Counted from the first letter of the stretch, positions 45,298 through 54,791 are shown. The stretch is 64,000 nt of DNA from Duganella sp. Root336D2 (GCF_001425005.1 NZ_LMDB01000003.1:186264-250263); one strand, 5' to 3'. Made by a program: numbers and translations. The notes: generated from the letters alone by a model not told the origin.

Positions 45298-45562
45298 TTC
45301 CCACTCCTTGTCTGACCCTGCGCCTGCTGATTGTAACAGGGGCATCATGCGCCCAATACGCACCTCCTTATCTTGGCACAGCGCCAGCCCATCCATTCGT
45401 TCCGTATGAAGGGGGATTTCCCTTCTGTTCGCGTTTCGGCCGCAAAAGCCCCGTTTTTTTGCATTTCGCACCACGTTTTAGACAGCTTGTCGCACGGCGA
45501 TGGCAACCGCCGGGCGGCCTGGATACAGTGTGCGCATGGAGAGCCCTCAACCGGAGAACGTC

Positions 45563-45802
45563 ATGAAAGCCCTGCGTAATTTCGAAGCCCTGTTCATCGC
45601 CATCATCGGCCTGGCCTGCGCCGCCGACTTCGTATACGAAAACCGTACCGCCGAAACCGTGGCCCCTGCAAGCTACGCCAGCAGCGTCCAGGCGGCGCCT
45701 GCGGTCCCGGTCGTGGTGGTCGCGGCCAAGCGCATGAGCGAAGCGGAAAAGCAGGCCTCGCTGGCGGAAGAGCGCAAAGCCGCCCAGGGCAGCAAGATCT
45801 GA
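45563..45802 (+). CDS. Small single-span membrane protein
   Basis: A protein of 79 residues from ATG 45563, supported by GGAGA six bases upstream. One hydrophobic segment (residues 8-22, A-L-F-I-A-I-I-G-L-A-C-A-A) may be a signal or anchor. The rest is A/V-rich with a charged E-A-E-K-Q end. A TACAGT-like -10 lies upstream. The family is unknown. Confidence 0.6.
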   Translation: MKALRNFEALFIAIIGLACAADFVYENRTAETVAPASYASSVQAAPAVPVVVVAAKRMSEAEKQASLAEERKAAQGSKI

Positions 45803-45910
45803 GCAATTGTTACTTGCCTGCTGGATTTGTAATAAACTGAATCAGGCTTTTCCCACTGGCCATGCGCTTGGTATATTGAACTCAGCGCATCACCAAACAG
45901 GAGAAATGCC

Positions 45911-46465
45911 ATGTTCAAATCGAAACTCATCGCTGCAGCCGCCCTGGCCCTTGGCACGGTTGCATTAGCACCGACTGCCGCGCTGGCGCAGGTTGATTTC
46001 AGCGTCGTGATCGGCAACGCTCCTCCACCACTGCGTTTTGAAAGCGTGCCGCCACAGCGTTACGGCTACGTATGGGCGCCTGGCGTGTGGCGCTGGGACG
46101 GCTACCGCCACGTCTGGGTGGCCGGCCACTGGCTGCAGGAACGTCCCGGCTACCGCTACAGCCCCTCGCAATGGGTCCGTGTAGACAACGGCTGGGGATG
46201 GCGTGAAGGCGGCTGGGCCGTCTACGACAGCCGCCCGAGCTATGTCCAGGGCCCAAGCTACGGCTACCGCGATTACTACCGCGACAACTACTACCGCGAT
46301 CACAATCGCGACCGCCGCCGCGACCGCGATCATGACGGCATACCGGACCGTTACGACCGCGACCGCGACAACGACGGCGTGCCAAACCGTTATGACCGTG
46401 ACCGCGATGGCGACGGCGTACCGAACCGCTACGACCACCGCCCCGACAACCCGCACCGCCGCTAA
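45911..46465 (+). CDS. YXWGXW-type secreted protein with D/R/Y repeat tail
   Basis: A protein of 184 residues. Residues 1-26 are a signal peptide ending A-L-A-Q. The middle has the Y-x-W-x-x-G-x-W pattern twice: Y-V-W-A-P-G-V-W-R-W and H-V-W-V-A-G-H-W. The tail repeats D-R-D-H-D-G-I-P-D-R-Y-D-type units, like the calcium-binding TSP3 repeat (D-x-D-x-D-G-x-P-D/N). Its role is unknown; an extracellular structural or calcium-binding role is likely. TATATT lies upstream as -10. A second, shorter paralogue is at 58332-58745. Confidence 0.82.
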   Translation: MFKSKLIAAAALALGTVALAPTAALAQVDFSVVIGNAPPPLRFESVPPQRYGYVWAPGVWRWDGYRHVWVAGHWLQERPGYRYSPSQWVRVDNGWGWREGGWAVYDSRPSYVQGPSYGYRDYYRDNYYRDHNRDRRRDRDHDGIPDRYDRDRDNDGVPNRYDRDRDGDGVPNRYDHRPDNPHRR

Positions 46466-46469
46466 ATGC

Positions 46470-46526
46470 TGATGGCCGCGTGGCCTCGCAACAGGGATAG
46501 CCTGATGCGAGGCCACGCGGCCGTCA
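46470..46526. repeat. 57-nt near-perfect palindromic hairpin
   Basis: The arms 46470-46490 and 46506-46526 pair in all 21 positions, with one G-T wobble; the 17 bp at 46474-46490 are perfect. A further CAGG/CCTG pairs within the loop. It begins 5 bp after a stop codon and ends 21 bp before the RNase H gene. There is no T-run on either strand, so it is a transcript stabiliser, a bidirectional stop or a repeat element rather than a standard terminator. Confidence 0.7.
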
Positions 46527-46547
46527 GTGCCATAAGAATTTCCACGT

Positions 46548-47015
46548 ATGTCGATAAAACAGGAACGTGCGCAAGCCGAGAAACTCGCGCGCCAGGCCGT
46601 CTCCGCCTCCCCTGCCGCATGGCAGGCATGGTTCGATGGTTCGGCTCATCCAAATCCCGGCCGCATCGGCATCGGCGTGCTGTTGTCCGGCCCCGCCGGA
46701 GAACGGGTCGAGATCAGCCGCCGTGCGGGCCACGGCAGCAGCGGCGATGCGGAATACCTCGCCCTGATCGCGGCGCTGGAGAAAGCAGTGGAACTCGGCG
46801 TACCGGAACTCCTGGTGTACGGCGACAGCCAGGTGGTGGTGCAGGATGTGCTGTGTTCGCCCCCGGCAGGCGCAAAAGCGCTGGAAGAACATCGCGCCCG
46901 GGTCGGGCATTTGATGGCGGCACTGGCGCTGGTGAATGTGCGCTGGGTGCCGCGCCACCGGAATGGCGATGCGGACCGCCTGTCGCAACAGGCGATCCAC
47001 GAAGGTGCTGCTTAA
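46548..47015 (+). CDS. RNase H-like protein, ribonuclease HI family
   Basis: A protein of 155 residues. The four acidic residues of the RNase HI active site can be found: W-F-D-G-S, D-A-E-Y-L, Y-G-D-S-Q and N-G-D-A-D. The family hydrolyses the RNA strand of RNA-DNA hybrids. The N-terminus is about 28 residues longer than a core RNase H fold. It resembles the stand-alone RnhA-like proteins that accompany true rnhA elsewhere. It converges on the chemoreceptor gene with a 4-bp overlap. Confidence 0.85.
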   Translation: MSIKQERAQAEKLARQAVSASPAAWQAWFDGSAHPNPGRIGIGVLLSGPAGERVEISRRAGHGSSGDAEYLALIAALEKAVELGVPELLVYGDSQVVVQDVLCSPPAGAKALEEHRARVGHLMAALALVNVRWVPRHRNGDADRLSQQAIHEGAA

Positions 47016-48559
47016 CGAACCTTGAACACGCTGACCACGTCGGCCAGGTTGCTTGCCTGGTTCTGCATGGATTCGGCGGCAGCCGCCGCTTCTTCCACCA
47101 GTGCGGCATTTTGCTGCGTGACCTGGTCCATCTGGCCAACAGCCTTGTAGACCTCGTCGATGCCCGAGCTCTGCTCGGCGCTGGCAGCGGTGATCTCGCT
47201 GATGATGTCCGACACGCGCTGCACGCTGGAGACGATTTCCTCCATGGTGTTACCCGCATCCGACACCAGGCGCGTACCGGCATTGACCTTCTCGACCGAG
47301 TCGCCGATCAATTCCTTGATCTCTTTCGCCGCCGCAGCGGAGCGCTGCGCCAGGTTGCGCACTTCCGAGGCCACGACCGCAAAGCCGCGGCCCTGTTCAC
47401 CGGCGCGCGCCGCTTCCACCGCTGCATTCAGCGCCAGGATATTGGTCTGGAACGCGATGCCATCGATCACTGTGATGATGTCCACGATCTTGCGCGAAGA
47501 AGCATCGATCGATTCCATGGTGCCCACCACTTCCGACACCACGCTGCCGCCCTTGCGCGCCACCGAAGCCGCCGCACCAGCCAACTGGTTGGCCTGGCGT
47601 GCATTATCGGCGTTCTGCTTGACGGTCGAAGTCAGTTCCTCCATCGAGGAGGCGGTTTCCTCCAGCGACGCCGCCTGCTGCTCGGTACGCGCCGACAAGT
47701 CCTGGTTGCCCGCCGCGATCTCGCTGGATGCGATGGTGATTGAATGGGTCCCGTTGCGCACTTCACTGACGATGTTCAGCAAGGACTGGTTCATGTCGCG
47801 CAATGCGCCCAGCAACTGGCCGGTTTCGTCGTTGCCGTGCACGCGGATATCGGCGGTCAGGTCGCCGGCCGCCACACGGCGCGCCGCATCAACCGCGCGC
47901 GACAGCGGGGTCGTAATGCCCTTGGTGAGCACATAGGCGCACACCGCGCCGAATGCCACCGCAAGCACGGCCAGCACCGTCAACAGGCTGCGGCTGTTGG
48001 CCGAAATACTGTCAATTTCTTTACCGATGGTGTCGATCTTCCCGCGCTGCATCGACAGAAGATCCTGCACCAGCGCCTGGTACTGCGCGGCAGCCGGGCG
48101 GTAGGTCTTTTCAAAGGTTTCGTTCGCCTGTTCCATCTCGCCATCGGTCTTCAGCTTGGCGACCTTGTCGCGCGAAGCGATATAGGCCTTGCGCTGTTCC
48201 ATCACGCGATCCCACAAGGCTTTCTCGTCAGCGTCGCTGATCAGCGGCTCGATCTTTTTCTGCAGTTCGGCCGAGGCGGCGGTGGATGCTTTCGATTCCT
48301 CGGCAAAGAAGGCGCCCAGCGATGCATCGCTGCTGCGTGCAATCGCCGTAGTGCGGCGGATAGCGCTATCGATCTTCGAATACCAGTCGGAGATCATGCG
48401 CTCCTTGGCCAGCGGGGTCTCCATCATATGGCTCGTAGCGCCGGCAACTTGCTGCAGGCGCCACACGCCGATGGCGGCAATCACCATGGACAGGGCGAGT
48501 GTAACGGCAAAGCCGAATGCCAGGCGTTTGCCGATACTCAGGTTGCTCAGGAAGTTCAT
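47012..48559 (-). CDS. Methyl-accepting chemotaxis protein, 4-helix-bundle sensor
   Basis: A protein of 515 residues. TM1 is at about 9-31. The periplasmic part to about 190 fits a 4HB_MCP bundle. TM2 lies at about 191-211, then HAMP and the signalling domain with the conserved [15 protein letters not shown] tip. No CheR pentapeptide is present at the C-terminus. It is translated from an ATGA overlap with cheW, so receptor and coupling protein are made together. Its ligand is unknown. Confidence 0.94.
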   Translation of the reverse strand: MNFLSNLSIGKRLAFGFAVTLALSMVIAAIGVWRLQQVAGATSHMMETPLAKERMISDWYSKIDSAIRRTTAIARSSDASLGAFFAEESKASTAASAELQKKIEPLISDADEKALWDRVMEQRKAYIASRDKVAKLKTDGEMEQANETFEKTYRPAAAQYQALVQDLLSMQRGKIDTIGKEIDSISANSRSLLTVLAVLAVAFGAVCAYVLTKGITTPLSRAVDAARRVAAGDLTADIRVHGNDETGQLLGALRDMNQSLLNIVSEVRNGTHSITIASSEIAAGNQDLSARTEQQAASLEETASSMEELTSTVKQNADNARQANQLAGAAASVARKGGSVVSEVVGTMESIDASSRKIVDIITVIDGIAFQTNILALNAAVEAARAGEQGRGFAVVASEVRNLAQRSAAAAKEIKELIGDSVEKVNAGTRLVSDAGNTMEEIVSSVQRVSDIISEITAASAEQSSGIDEVYKAVGQMDQVTQQNAALVEEAAAAAESMQNQASNLADVVSVFKVR

Positions 48560-49026
48560 GCCGCCATCTTCTCGATCAGGCCCATGTCAGCGGACGACAT
48601 CAAGCGTTCAATATCGACCAGGATCAGCATGCGGTCATCAATGGTACCCAGGCCGGTGATGTATTCAGTATCCATCGAACCGCCGATGTCCGGCGCAGCC
48701 TTGATCTGTTCCGGCTGCAGGGTCGTGACATCGGAGACTGCATCCACCACAATACCCACGACGCGGGTGCCGATATGCAGGATGATGACCACGGTGAAAG
48801 GGCCGTAGGTCGGCTCGCCAAGCTGGAAGCGCACGCGCATGTCGATGATCGGCACGATCAGGCCGCGCAGGTTGATCACGCCCTTCACGTAGTCCGGCGC
48901 GCTGGCAATGCGGGTCGGGCTTTCGTAGCTGCGAATCTCGCTGACCTTCTGGATATCAATGCCGTATTCTTCCTGGCCCAGGGTAAAGGCCAGGAACTCG
49001 GCAGCTTGGTTGGTGGTTGCAGTCAT
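48556..49026 (-). CDS. cheW: Chemotaxis coupling protein CheW
   Basis: A protein of 156 residues. The CheW fold is marked by [25 protein letters not shown] and V-D-A-V-S-D-V. It links chemoreceptors to the CheA kinase in the cytoplasmic array. It is upstream of, and translationally coupled to, the receptor gene. No cheA or cheY lies in this window. Confidence 0.93.
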   Translation of the reverse strand: MTATTNQAAEFLAFTLGQEEYGIDIQKVSEIRSYESPTRIASAPDYVKGVINLRGLIVPIIDMRVRFQLGEPTYGPFTVVIILHIGTRVVGIVVDAVSDVTTLQPEQIKAAPDIGGSMDTEYITGLGTIDDRMLILVDIERLMSSADMGLIEKMAA

Positions 49027-49172
49027 GATAATTTTTCACTTATGAACGATGACACCATAATGTTACCGTAGACCAATAAAATAATCACCAACAATTTTGC
49101 TCTAGAGAAACATACAAGCTTGCGATAAATACATGGCACAATTGCGCAGCTAAAAAAAGGAATCAAGGTTTT

Positions 49173-49823
49173 ATGGATATCACTCTGAGCACTTGGCAGC
49201 CGCGCCTGGTCGCGCTGGCCAGCGCGGCGGCGGGCGACGATGGCGCCCACGACACCAATCATTTGCACCGGGTCTGGCGCAACGCCAAACTGCTACTGGA
49301 ACAGCATCCCGGCGCCGACCGCCTGGTGGTAATGGCCGCCTGCTACCTGCACGACCTGGTCAACCTGCCAAAAAACCACCCCGAGCGTCACCTGGCTTCG
49401 CGCCAGGCTGCGGTACTGGCGCGCACCCAGCTGGCCGACGCCGGCTTCCCGGTCGACCGGCTGGATGCGGTGGCCCACGCCATCGAAACCCACAGTTTTT
49501 CCGCGGCACTGCCGCCAACCACGCTGGAAGCGCGCATCGTGCAGGACGCCGACCGCCTTGACGCACTGGGTGCCGTCGGTCTGGCACGCATGTTCTATAT
49601 AGCGGGCCGCATGGGCACCGCGTTGGCCCACCCGGAGGATCCGCTGGCTGTGAACCGCGAACGCAACGACAAGATCTACTCGCTCGATCACATCGAAGTG
49701 AAGCTGGCCACCCTTCCCGGCACCATGCAGACCGCCGCCGGCCGCGAACTTGGCGAGCAGCGCCTGCAGGAGCTGCTCGCCTTCCGCGACAGCTTCGTCG
49801 CAGAATGGGCGGTGGCAGCATGA
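49173..49823 (+). CDS. HD-domain hydrolase
   Basis: A protein of 216 residues. H-D-T-N-H-L-H-R-V, C-Y-L-H-D-L and D-A-D-R-L-D-A-L-G give the H...HD...D metal-ligand set. It resembles the YedJ-type HD proteins, predicted phosphohydrolases. An AAGG site stands about 10 bases before the ATG. It is the first gene of an operon with the MFS gene (ATGA overlap). Confidence 0.88.
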   Translation: MDITLSTWQPRLVALASAAAGDDGAHDTNHLHRVWRNAKLLLEQHPGADRLVVMAACYLHDLVNLPKNHPERHLASRQAAVLARTQLADAGFPVDRLDAVAHAIETHSFSAALPPTTLEARIVQDADRLDALGAVGLARMFYIAGRMGTALAHPEDPLAVNRERNDKIYSLDHIEVKLATLPGTMQTAAGRELGEQRLQELLAFRDSFVAEWAVAA

Positions 49824-51076
49824 GCGAGGCCGCAGCAAGCAGCAAATCAAAAGGCAACCTGAATTTCGTCCTGGTCAGCATCTTCATCGACATGCTGGGC
49901 ATCGGCATTATCGTGCCCGTGCTGCCGATCCTGGTCGGCCAGTATGTGCAGGACCGCGAGCTGCACGCCCTGTGGTACGGCATCCTTGGCGCCACCTTCG
50001 GCCTGCTGCAGTTCATCTTCATGCCGATGCTGGGTGCGATCAGCGACCGCGTCGGCCGTCGCCCGGTGCTGCTGTATTCCATGGCCGGCATGGGCATCAA
50101 CTTCCTGACCACGGCCTGGGCGCCCAACCTGGCCTGCCTGTTCATCGGCCGCGTGATCGGCGGCATGTCGTCGGCCAGCATGTCGGTGGCATCGGCGTAC
50201 GCCTCGGACATCTCCACCCATGAAGACCGCGCCAAGAGCTTTGGCAAGATCGGCGCCACCTTCGGCCTGGGCTTCATCTGCGGCCCGATGCTGGGCGGCC
50301 TGCTGGGAGACGTCAACCTGCACCTGCCGTTCTACGTCGCGGCGGCACTGTCTTTCGCCAACTTCATTTACGGCTATTTCTTCGTGCCGGAATCGCTGCC
50401 GGAAGCGCAGCGCAGCAAATTCAAGCTGGTATCGGTCAACCCGTTCAACTCCCTGGCCAAGCTGGCCAGGCGCCAGGACATCCGCGGCCTGGTGATCACT
50501 TTCGCCCTGGTGACCGGCGCGCAAATGATGCTGCAGTCGACCTGGGTGCTCTACACCCACTTCCGCTTCGGCTGGAGCCCGGCGGAAAACGGCGCAGCCC
50601 TGTTCTGCGTCGGCCTTACGGCTGCGGTAGTGCAGGCCGGCCTGCTCGGCGTCCTGATCCGCAAATTCGGAGAAGTGCGCCTGTCGCTGCTTGGCCTGAC
50701 CTCGGGCGCGATCACCTATATGCTGTACGGCCTGGCGACGCAGGGCTGGATGATGTACGTCTTCATCCTGTGCAACCTGCTGGCGTTCGCCGCCGGCCCG
50801 GCACTGCAAGGCATCGTATCCAAAGCCACGCCGGCCAACGAACAGGGCGAATTGATGGGATCCCTGCAATCGATCAGCAGCCTTGGCACGGTAATCATGC
50901 CCTTGCTCGGCGGCGCCATCCTCGGTACCGTCAGCCACCTGCCGCCAAGCGACTGGCGCATCGGCAGCACTTTCTTCCTTTGCGCGGCAATGCAGGCGGT
51001 AGGCATTTACGTCGCGCGGCGCTACTTCCGCCAGCACCATATGGTCGCCACGGCGACTACGGAAACAGGCGCATAA
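49820..51076 (+). CDS. MFS transporter, TetA-like drug/proton antiporter
   Basis: A protein of 418 residues with twelve hydrophobic segments. The MFS motif A reads G-A-I-S-D-R-V-G-R-R-P-V-L-L between TM2 and TM3, as in TetA/TCR-type efflux pumps. The TetA-like C-terminal part G-E-L-M-G-S-L-Q-S-I-S-S-L is present. Efflux of a hydrophobic compound is likely; the substrate, and resistance to tetracycline in particular, cannot be asserted from motif alone. The start is ATG 49820, in overlap with the HD gene stop. Confidence 0.87.
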   Translation: MSEAAASSKSKGNLNFVLVSIFIDMLGIGIIVPVLPILVGQYVQDRELHALWYGILGATFGLLQFIFMPMLGAISDRVGRRPVLLYSMAGMGINFLTTAWAPNLACLFIGRVIGGMSSASMSVASAYASDISTHEDRAKSFGKIGATFGLGFICGPMLGGLLGDVNLHLPFYVAAALSFANFIYGYFFVPESLPEAQRSKFKLVSVNPFNSLAKLARRQDIRGLVITFALVTGAQMMLQSTWVLYTHFRFGWSPAENGAALFCVGLTAAVVQAGLLGVLIRKFGEVRLSLLGLTSGAITYMLYGLATQGWMMYVFILCNLLAFAAGPALQGIVSKATPANEQGELMGSLQSISSLGTVIMPLLGGAILGTVSHLPPSDWRIGSTFFLCAAMQAVGIYVARRYFRQHHMVATATTETGA

Positions 51077-51083
51077 TCAGGCT

Positions 51084-51908
51084 ATGACCGTACGCGTGCA
51101 CAGCTTCTTCCGCCAGTTGCTCGCCGCCCTGCCCCTGGCAGCGGCGGCCCTGCCGTCGCATGCCGACTGCTCGCGCGACATCGCGGTGCCGGTGTCGACC
51201 ACTGGCGTCAGCGTCATTGTCGACAACGGCACATTTAGCGGAATCTATCCGGAGGTATTCCGCAACCTTGGGCCGCGCGCTGGTTGCCATTTCACCTTCA
51301 CCTCGGTGCCGCGCGCCCGTCAGGAATTGCTGTTCGAGTCCGGTAAAGCCGACCTGCTGCTGCCCGCGACCCGCACACCGGCGCGCGACGTCAACGGCAT
51401 TTTCGTGCCCATGGTGGGCCACCGCGCCGTACTGATTTCGCTGCAAAGCCCGCGCCCGCAAATCACCAATGCGCAAGACCTGCTGGACCGGCGCGACCTG
51501 CGCGTGGCAATCGTCCGCGGCTACGATTACGGCGATGCGTACCAGGCCATCGTGCGCGAACTGGCACGCCAGGGGCGTTTATTTACCGAAGTAGAGCCAG
51601 GCGCAATCGCACGCCTGCTGTACGTTGGTGCGGTGGACCTTACGATCATGGGGCCGACCATACTGGCCGGCGCCATCAACCGTGAGACACGCGTGAATGG
51701 CATGCTTGACCGGTTGCGCATGGAGCCGATTCCGGAGCTGCCCTGGCAGCAAACCGGCGTCTATGTCTCCCGCTCCTCCCTGACCCCGGACGACCGCGCT
51801 GTGCTGCTTGAATTACTGGAACGCGCCGCCAAGTCGAACGTGGTGATGGAAGGCTTCCAGCGCTACCACCGTCCGGAAATCCTGGCCGAAAGCGTACGGC
51901 CCCGCTGA
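51084..51908 (+). CDS. Periplasmic binding protein-like, SBP_bac_3 type
   Basis: A protein of 274 residues with a signal peptide (1-27, ending S-H-A). The two-lobed solute-binding fold of family 3 is recognised from G-I-Y-P-E-V-F-R, A-D-L-L-L-P-A-T-R-T and the later hinge and M-G-P-T segments. No cognate ABC permease lies nearby, so it may be an orphan binding or sensory protein, as many such proteins in Oxalobacteraceae are. It starts 7 bp after the MFS gene and overlaps the EamA gene by 1 base. Confidence 0.8.
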   Translation: MTVRVHSFFRQLLAALPLAAAALPSHADCSRDIAVPVSTTGVSVIVDNGTFSGIYPEVFRNLGPRAGCHFTFTSVPRARQELLFESGKADLLLPATRTPARDVNGIFVPMVGHRAVLISLQSPRPQITNAQDLLDRRDLRVAIVRGYDYGDAYQAIVRELARQGRLFTEVEPGAIARLLYVGAVDLTIMGPTILAGAINRETRVNGMLDRLRMEPIPELPWQQTGVYVSRSSLTPDDRAVLLELLERAAKSNVVMEGFQRYHRPEILAESVRPR

Positions 51909-52768
51909 TGGCGCCCTCGGTTGTCGCCATCGTCCTGTGCGGCGCGCTGCTGCACGCGGGCTGGAACGCATTGGTCAAGAAAGGCCGCGATCCATTCCTC
52001 AGCAGCGTGCTGGTAGCCGGCGGGGCCGGCCTGATCTCGCTGCCGCTGCTGCCATTCCTGGTACAGCCGGCTGCCGCGAGCTGGCCATACGCCCTCGCCT
52101 CCACCGTCATCCATTACGCCTACTATGGCTTGCTGGCGGCAGCCTACCGCCACGGCGACATGAGCCACGCCTACCCGCTGATGCGCGGCAGCGCCCCACT
52201 GCTGGTAGCCGTCTCCAGCGTGCCCTTGCTGGGCGAGCACCTCAGCACCGCCCAATATGCCGCTGTCGCCTGCATCAGTGGCGGCATCTTCGGCCTCTGG
52301 TTCGCCACCCGCACCGCCACGTCCGACGATGCCGGCGCCCATTCCCGCCGCCGCGCAACCGCCTATGCCTTGCTGAACGCCCTGGTCATCGCTGCGTATA
52401 CGCTGATCGACGGCCTCGGCGCCCGCGCTTCAGCCGCACCAGCCGCCTACGTCATGTGGCTGCACGTGCTCAGCGCCATCGGCCTGATCGCGTGGTGCCT
52501 CCTGCGCTGTCCGCGCGAGTTGCGCGACTACGCCCGGCAATACTGGAAGGTCGCCATCCTCGGCGGCGCCGGCACCCTGGGCGCATATGGCCTCGCATTG
52601 TGGGCAATGACCGTCGCCCCGCTGGCAGCCGTCGCAGCGCTGCGTGAAACCTCGATCCTGTTTGCAGCGCTGATCGCCAGGTTCTTCCTGGCGGAACGCA
52701 TAGGCAGCAAGCGCGCCCTCGCGATCGCAGCAATCGCCGCTGGGGCTGTGCTGATGCGGCTTGCGTAG
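51908..52768 (+). CDS. EamA/DMT-family transporter
   Basis: A protein of 286 residues with ten hydrophobic segments in two EamA halves. W-N-A-L-V-K-K-G in the first segment and L-R-E-T-S-I-L-F-A-A-L in the second half are typical. It is probably a metabolite exporter; no substrate can be named. The start ATG shares one base with the preceding stop (TGATG). It is the last gene of the HD-MFS-binding protein-EamA operon. Confidence 0.88.
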   Translation: MAPSVVAIVLCGALLHAGWNALVKKGRDPFLSSVLVAGGAGLISLPLLPFLVQPAAASWPYALASTVIHYAYYGLLAAAYRHGDMSHAYPLMRGSAPLLVAVSSVPLLGEHLSTAQYAAVACISGGIFGLWFATRTATSDDAGAHSRRRATAYALLNALVIAAYTLIDGLGARASAAPAAYVMWLHVLSAIGLIAWCLLRCPRELRDYARQYWKVAILGGAGTLGAYGLALWAMTVAPLAAVAALRETSILFAALIARFFLAERIGSKRALAIAAIAAGAVLMRLA

Positions 52769-52799
52769 AACTGTTTATCACACATCATGCATACGTCAA

Positions 52800-53222
52800 T
52801 TACCAGAATTTCCACCATGGACGTTTAGGCGCTGCCGACATTCCTGCATTGGCCAGTAACGGCTCTATCGTTGTGAATAGGCTCAAGACCGATTCGCCCT
52901 CGTCGTCGGCAAGCTGCTTCTGAACCTTATTGAAGGGGAAGACACTAAATCCCCCATTAATCCGGACCGACCAGCCGTACTCGGGATCCTGGATCCACTC
53001 GCCCCCGTACGTGTGGCGTATGCACTCGCCCAGGTAGGATCCCAGCGTAGTGGCAAGCTGCCGCTTGACCTCATCCGTTGCTTCGCCTCGCTGCCGGTCG
53101 ATGAATCCATCGAGCCAGCGAACGCCATCGAGGTCATAGGCGACCTCCACATGCATATTTTCCAGTGCCACTCGTCGAACGAGTTCGGCGTTTGCTTTTA
53201 TTCGATCTTCCATATCATTCAA
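52800..53222 (-). CDS. Hypothetical protein, immunity-like
   Basis: A protein of 140 residues, cytosolic, with AAGGA seven bases before the ATG. It contains G-S-Y-L-G-E-C-I-R-H-T-Y-G-G-E-W and ends in W-W-K-F-W. The pattern resembles DUF3806-type proteins. It lies at the 3' end of a same-strand series of small genes without neighbours of known function. I cannot name its role. Confidence 0.6.
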   Translation of the reverse strand: MNDMEDRIKANAELVRRVALENMHVEVAYDLDGVRWLDGFIDRQRGEATDEVKRQLATTLGSYLGECIRHTYGGEWIQDPEYGWSVRINGGFSVFPFNKVQKQLADDEGESVLSLFTTIEPLLANAGMSAAPKRPWWKFW

Positions 53223-53283
53223 CGTCCTTCCAGGTATTGTTTTACGCAGTATTCAGCGCGCTTCTGAATCGATGACCAGGATC

Positions 53284-53685
53284 TCATTTCTTGGCATACT
53301 CGCGAATTGCGTTATCGGCCTCCAGGATGAACGCCGCAATGTCAAGCGCTCGATCTCGGGCTCCAATATGAAAAGAGTTAGCCTCGCGTAGCGAGATGGG
53401 AAGGGCGGTGGGCGACCAATCAATCCAGATACCGGCTGGCTCTACCAACTGAAGCTTGTCGGCTCCGTACCGGAATGCCAACGAACAATAGCTGCCATGC
53501 GGCGCCCCCGGTGCCGATACCACCAGCAATTCGATCTCGCTCCTCCGTTCAGAGAACCAGCGCGCGACGTAGAAAGCGATGCCCCATTTGCCTTCGTAAA
53601 CGTCACCGCGAACGAGTTCACCGATTTCGCAGGCATCCGCAAAATCGTCTACATACTCGCTCTCGCTCTCTTCAATCCGAAGCAT
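53284..53685 (-). CDS. Hypothetical small protein
   Basis: A protein of 133 residues, acidic at the N-terminus (E-E-S-E-S-E-Y-V-D-D-F), with alternating beta-type hydrophobics and two tryptophan-containing motifs (V-A-R-W-F-S-E and I-W-I-D-W-S-P). It begins 3 bp after the stop of the gene at 53689. No family is recognised. Size, acidity and setting are like immunity proteins. Confidence 0.5.
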   Translation of the reverse strand: MLRIEESESEYVDDFADACEIGELVRGDVYEGKWGIAFYVARWFSERRSEIELLVVSAPGAPHGSYCSLAFRYGADKLQLVEPAGIWIDWSPTALPISLREANSFHIGARDRALDIAAFILEADNAIREYAKK

Positions 53686-53688
53686 GCC

Positions 53689-54018
53689 TTACCCAGCTGG
53701 CTTAAGCGGGTACAGCTTATCAGCCACATTTTTCAGTTCATGGCCGGGAACCAGTTGATCGGATATCGTCAAGATAGAAAACAGGTTCCTTTTCAGGCCC
53801 TCTTCCGAAAGCTCACCTTCTCTTAGCGCAGTTTGCAGCAAATGGAGCGCCATGTCGGCAAGCAGGATCCTTTGCTTTTCGCCCCATCCCGGCTCGCCTT
53901 TTTTCGACGGATTCTCCTGATAGGACGATTCGGTCAGGTCGTGCGCGGAGCGTGCCAAAGACAATATCTCCCTTCTGACCGCATTATCCAGCGTTTGAAA
54001 TTCAAGTTCTTCTTCCAT
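53689..54018 (-). CDS. Hypothetical small helical protein
   Basis: A protein of 109 residues with a GAGGGG site before the ATG. It is helical throughout, with E-E-E-L-E-F at the start and L-L-A-D-M-A-L-H-L-L-Q-T in the centre. No family is recognised. It is cotranscribed with the 53284 gene, since only 3 bp separate them. Confidence 0.55.
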   Translation of the reverse strand: MEEELEFQTLDNAVRREILSLARSAHDLTESSYQENPSKKGEPGWGEKQRILLADMALHLLQTALREGELSEEGLKRNLFSILTISDQLVPGHELKNVADKLYPLKPAG

Positions 54019-54139
54019 ATGTCCCCTCGTCGTTGAAAGTGATCGATATCTACCATAAGGACCGCAGGTTCAGCGCGACAGCTGTCGGCAGTCATCACAA
54101 GGCCCGCGAGGAGAAATGATCTCGCGCACTTTGACGTCA

Positions 54140-54547
54140 TCACCTGGAGCGTTCCTCATCAACGAGGTGTGCAAGAGCATGTACAGCTACCACCGTGCAC
54201 TCCGCCACTTTACGCCCTCCTTCCATAAATGCGCCGCGAGTACCAAGAGAAATTCGCTCTTGGTGCATCTGCTCATTGTCGAGATTGACGATGAACATCA
54301 GCGCGTGCCCCGACATCGGCGCTACGCCTTCCGGCAGGACTTCTCGATCATCCGAAATGAATTCCGGCCAGATCATCCAGATACCATCCCGTTCCGCGTC
54401 ATCGCCTTCGTATAAGAAGTCCCAACGAGTATGTTGATGAGGCGGGAGCTTGCGACCACCTTCATCAGCGGACAGGAATCGATACTCGACCTCGAACGAA
54501 GGGGCACGTCCGCTCCTTTCAGAATAGGATGCCAAGGGCTTCTCCAT
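54140..54547 (-). CDS. Small protein resembling EF-Tu domain III
   Basis: A protein of 135 residues from ATG 54547 (GGAG five bases upstream, in a TGATG junction). It contains R-F-L-S-A-D-E-G-G-R-K, R-E-V-L-P-E-G-V-A-P-M-S-G and F-M-E-G-G-R-K-V-A-E-C. These follow the order of the C-terminal beta-barrel of elongation factor Tu (E-E-G-G-R, L-P-E-G-V and E-G-G-R-T-V). No GTPase domain is present. The similarity is by eye. It may be a stand-alone barrel protein acting as immunity or decoy factor. Confidence 0.6.
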   Translation of the reverse strand: MEKPLASYSERSGRAPSFEVEYRFLSADEGGRKLPPHQHTRWDFLYEGDDAERDGIWMIWPEFISDDREVLPEGVAPMSGHALMFIVNLDNEQMHQERISLGTRGAFMEGGRKVAECTVVAVHALAHLVDEERSR

Positions 54548-54726
54548 CAAACTCCAGGCTTGCTGGGGGTGCCTCGGCCTGGCTGGACAGTCCCTTGAGC
54601 CTCGGGCCAATCGATCTCAACGTGGAAGGTGCTAACAATTTCGTCTATGTCCAATTTTGCATAAGTAATTTGCGGAATCGTCGATGTTGTTGGCCAACGC
54701 AATAAACCATGACGATCACTGAGCAC
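54547..54726 (-). CDS. Hypothetical 59-residue frame, possibly the remnant of a longer gene
   Basis: From GTG 54726 the frame reads V-L-S-D-R-H-G-L-L-R-W-P and T-Y-A-K-L-D-I-D-E-I-V-S-T-F-H-V-E-I-D-W. The last base of its TGA is the first base of the next ATG. An in-frame stop lies 14 codons upstream of the GTG. The text has coding-like composition, so it may be a short gene or the 3' part of a truncated one. It accounts for most of the 244-bp gap between its neighbours. Confidence 0.4.
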   Translation of the reverse strand: MLSDRHGLLRWPTTSTIPQITYAKLDIDEIVSTFHVEIDWPEAQGTVQPGRGTPSKPGV

Positions 54727-54791
54727 GCCAGCGAGTGCGACGTCGAGTGTCGAGCAGTTCTCTGGTTAATCAAAAGGCCAGGAATCCGCAA

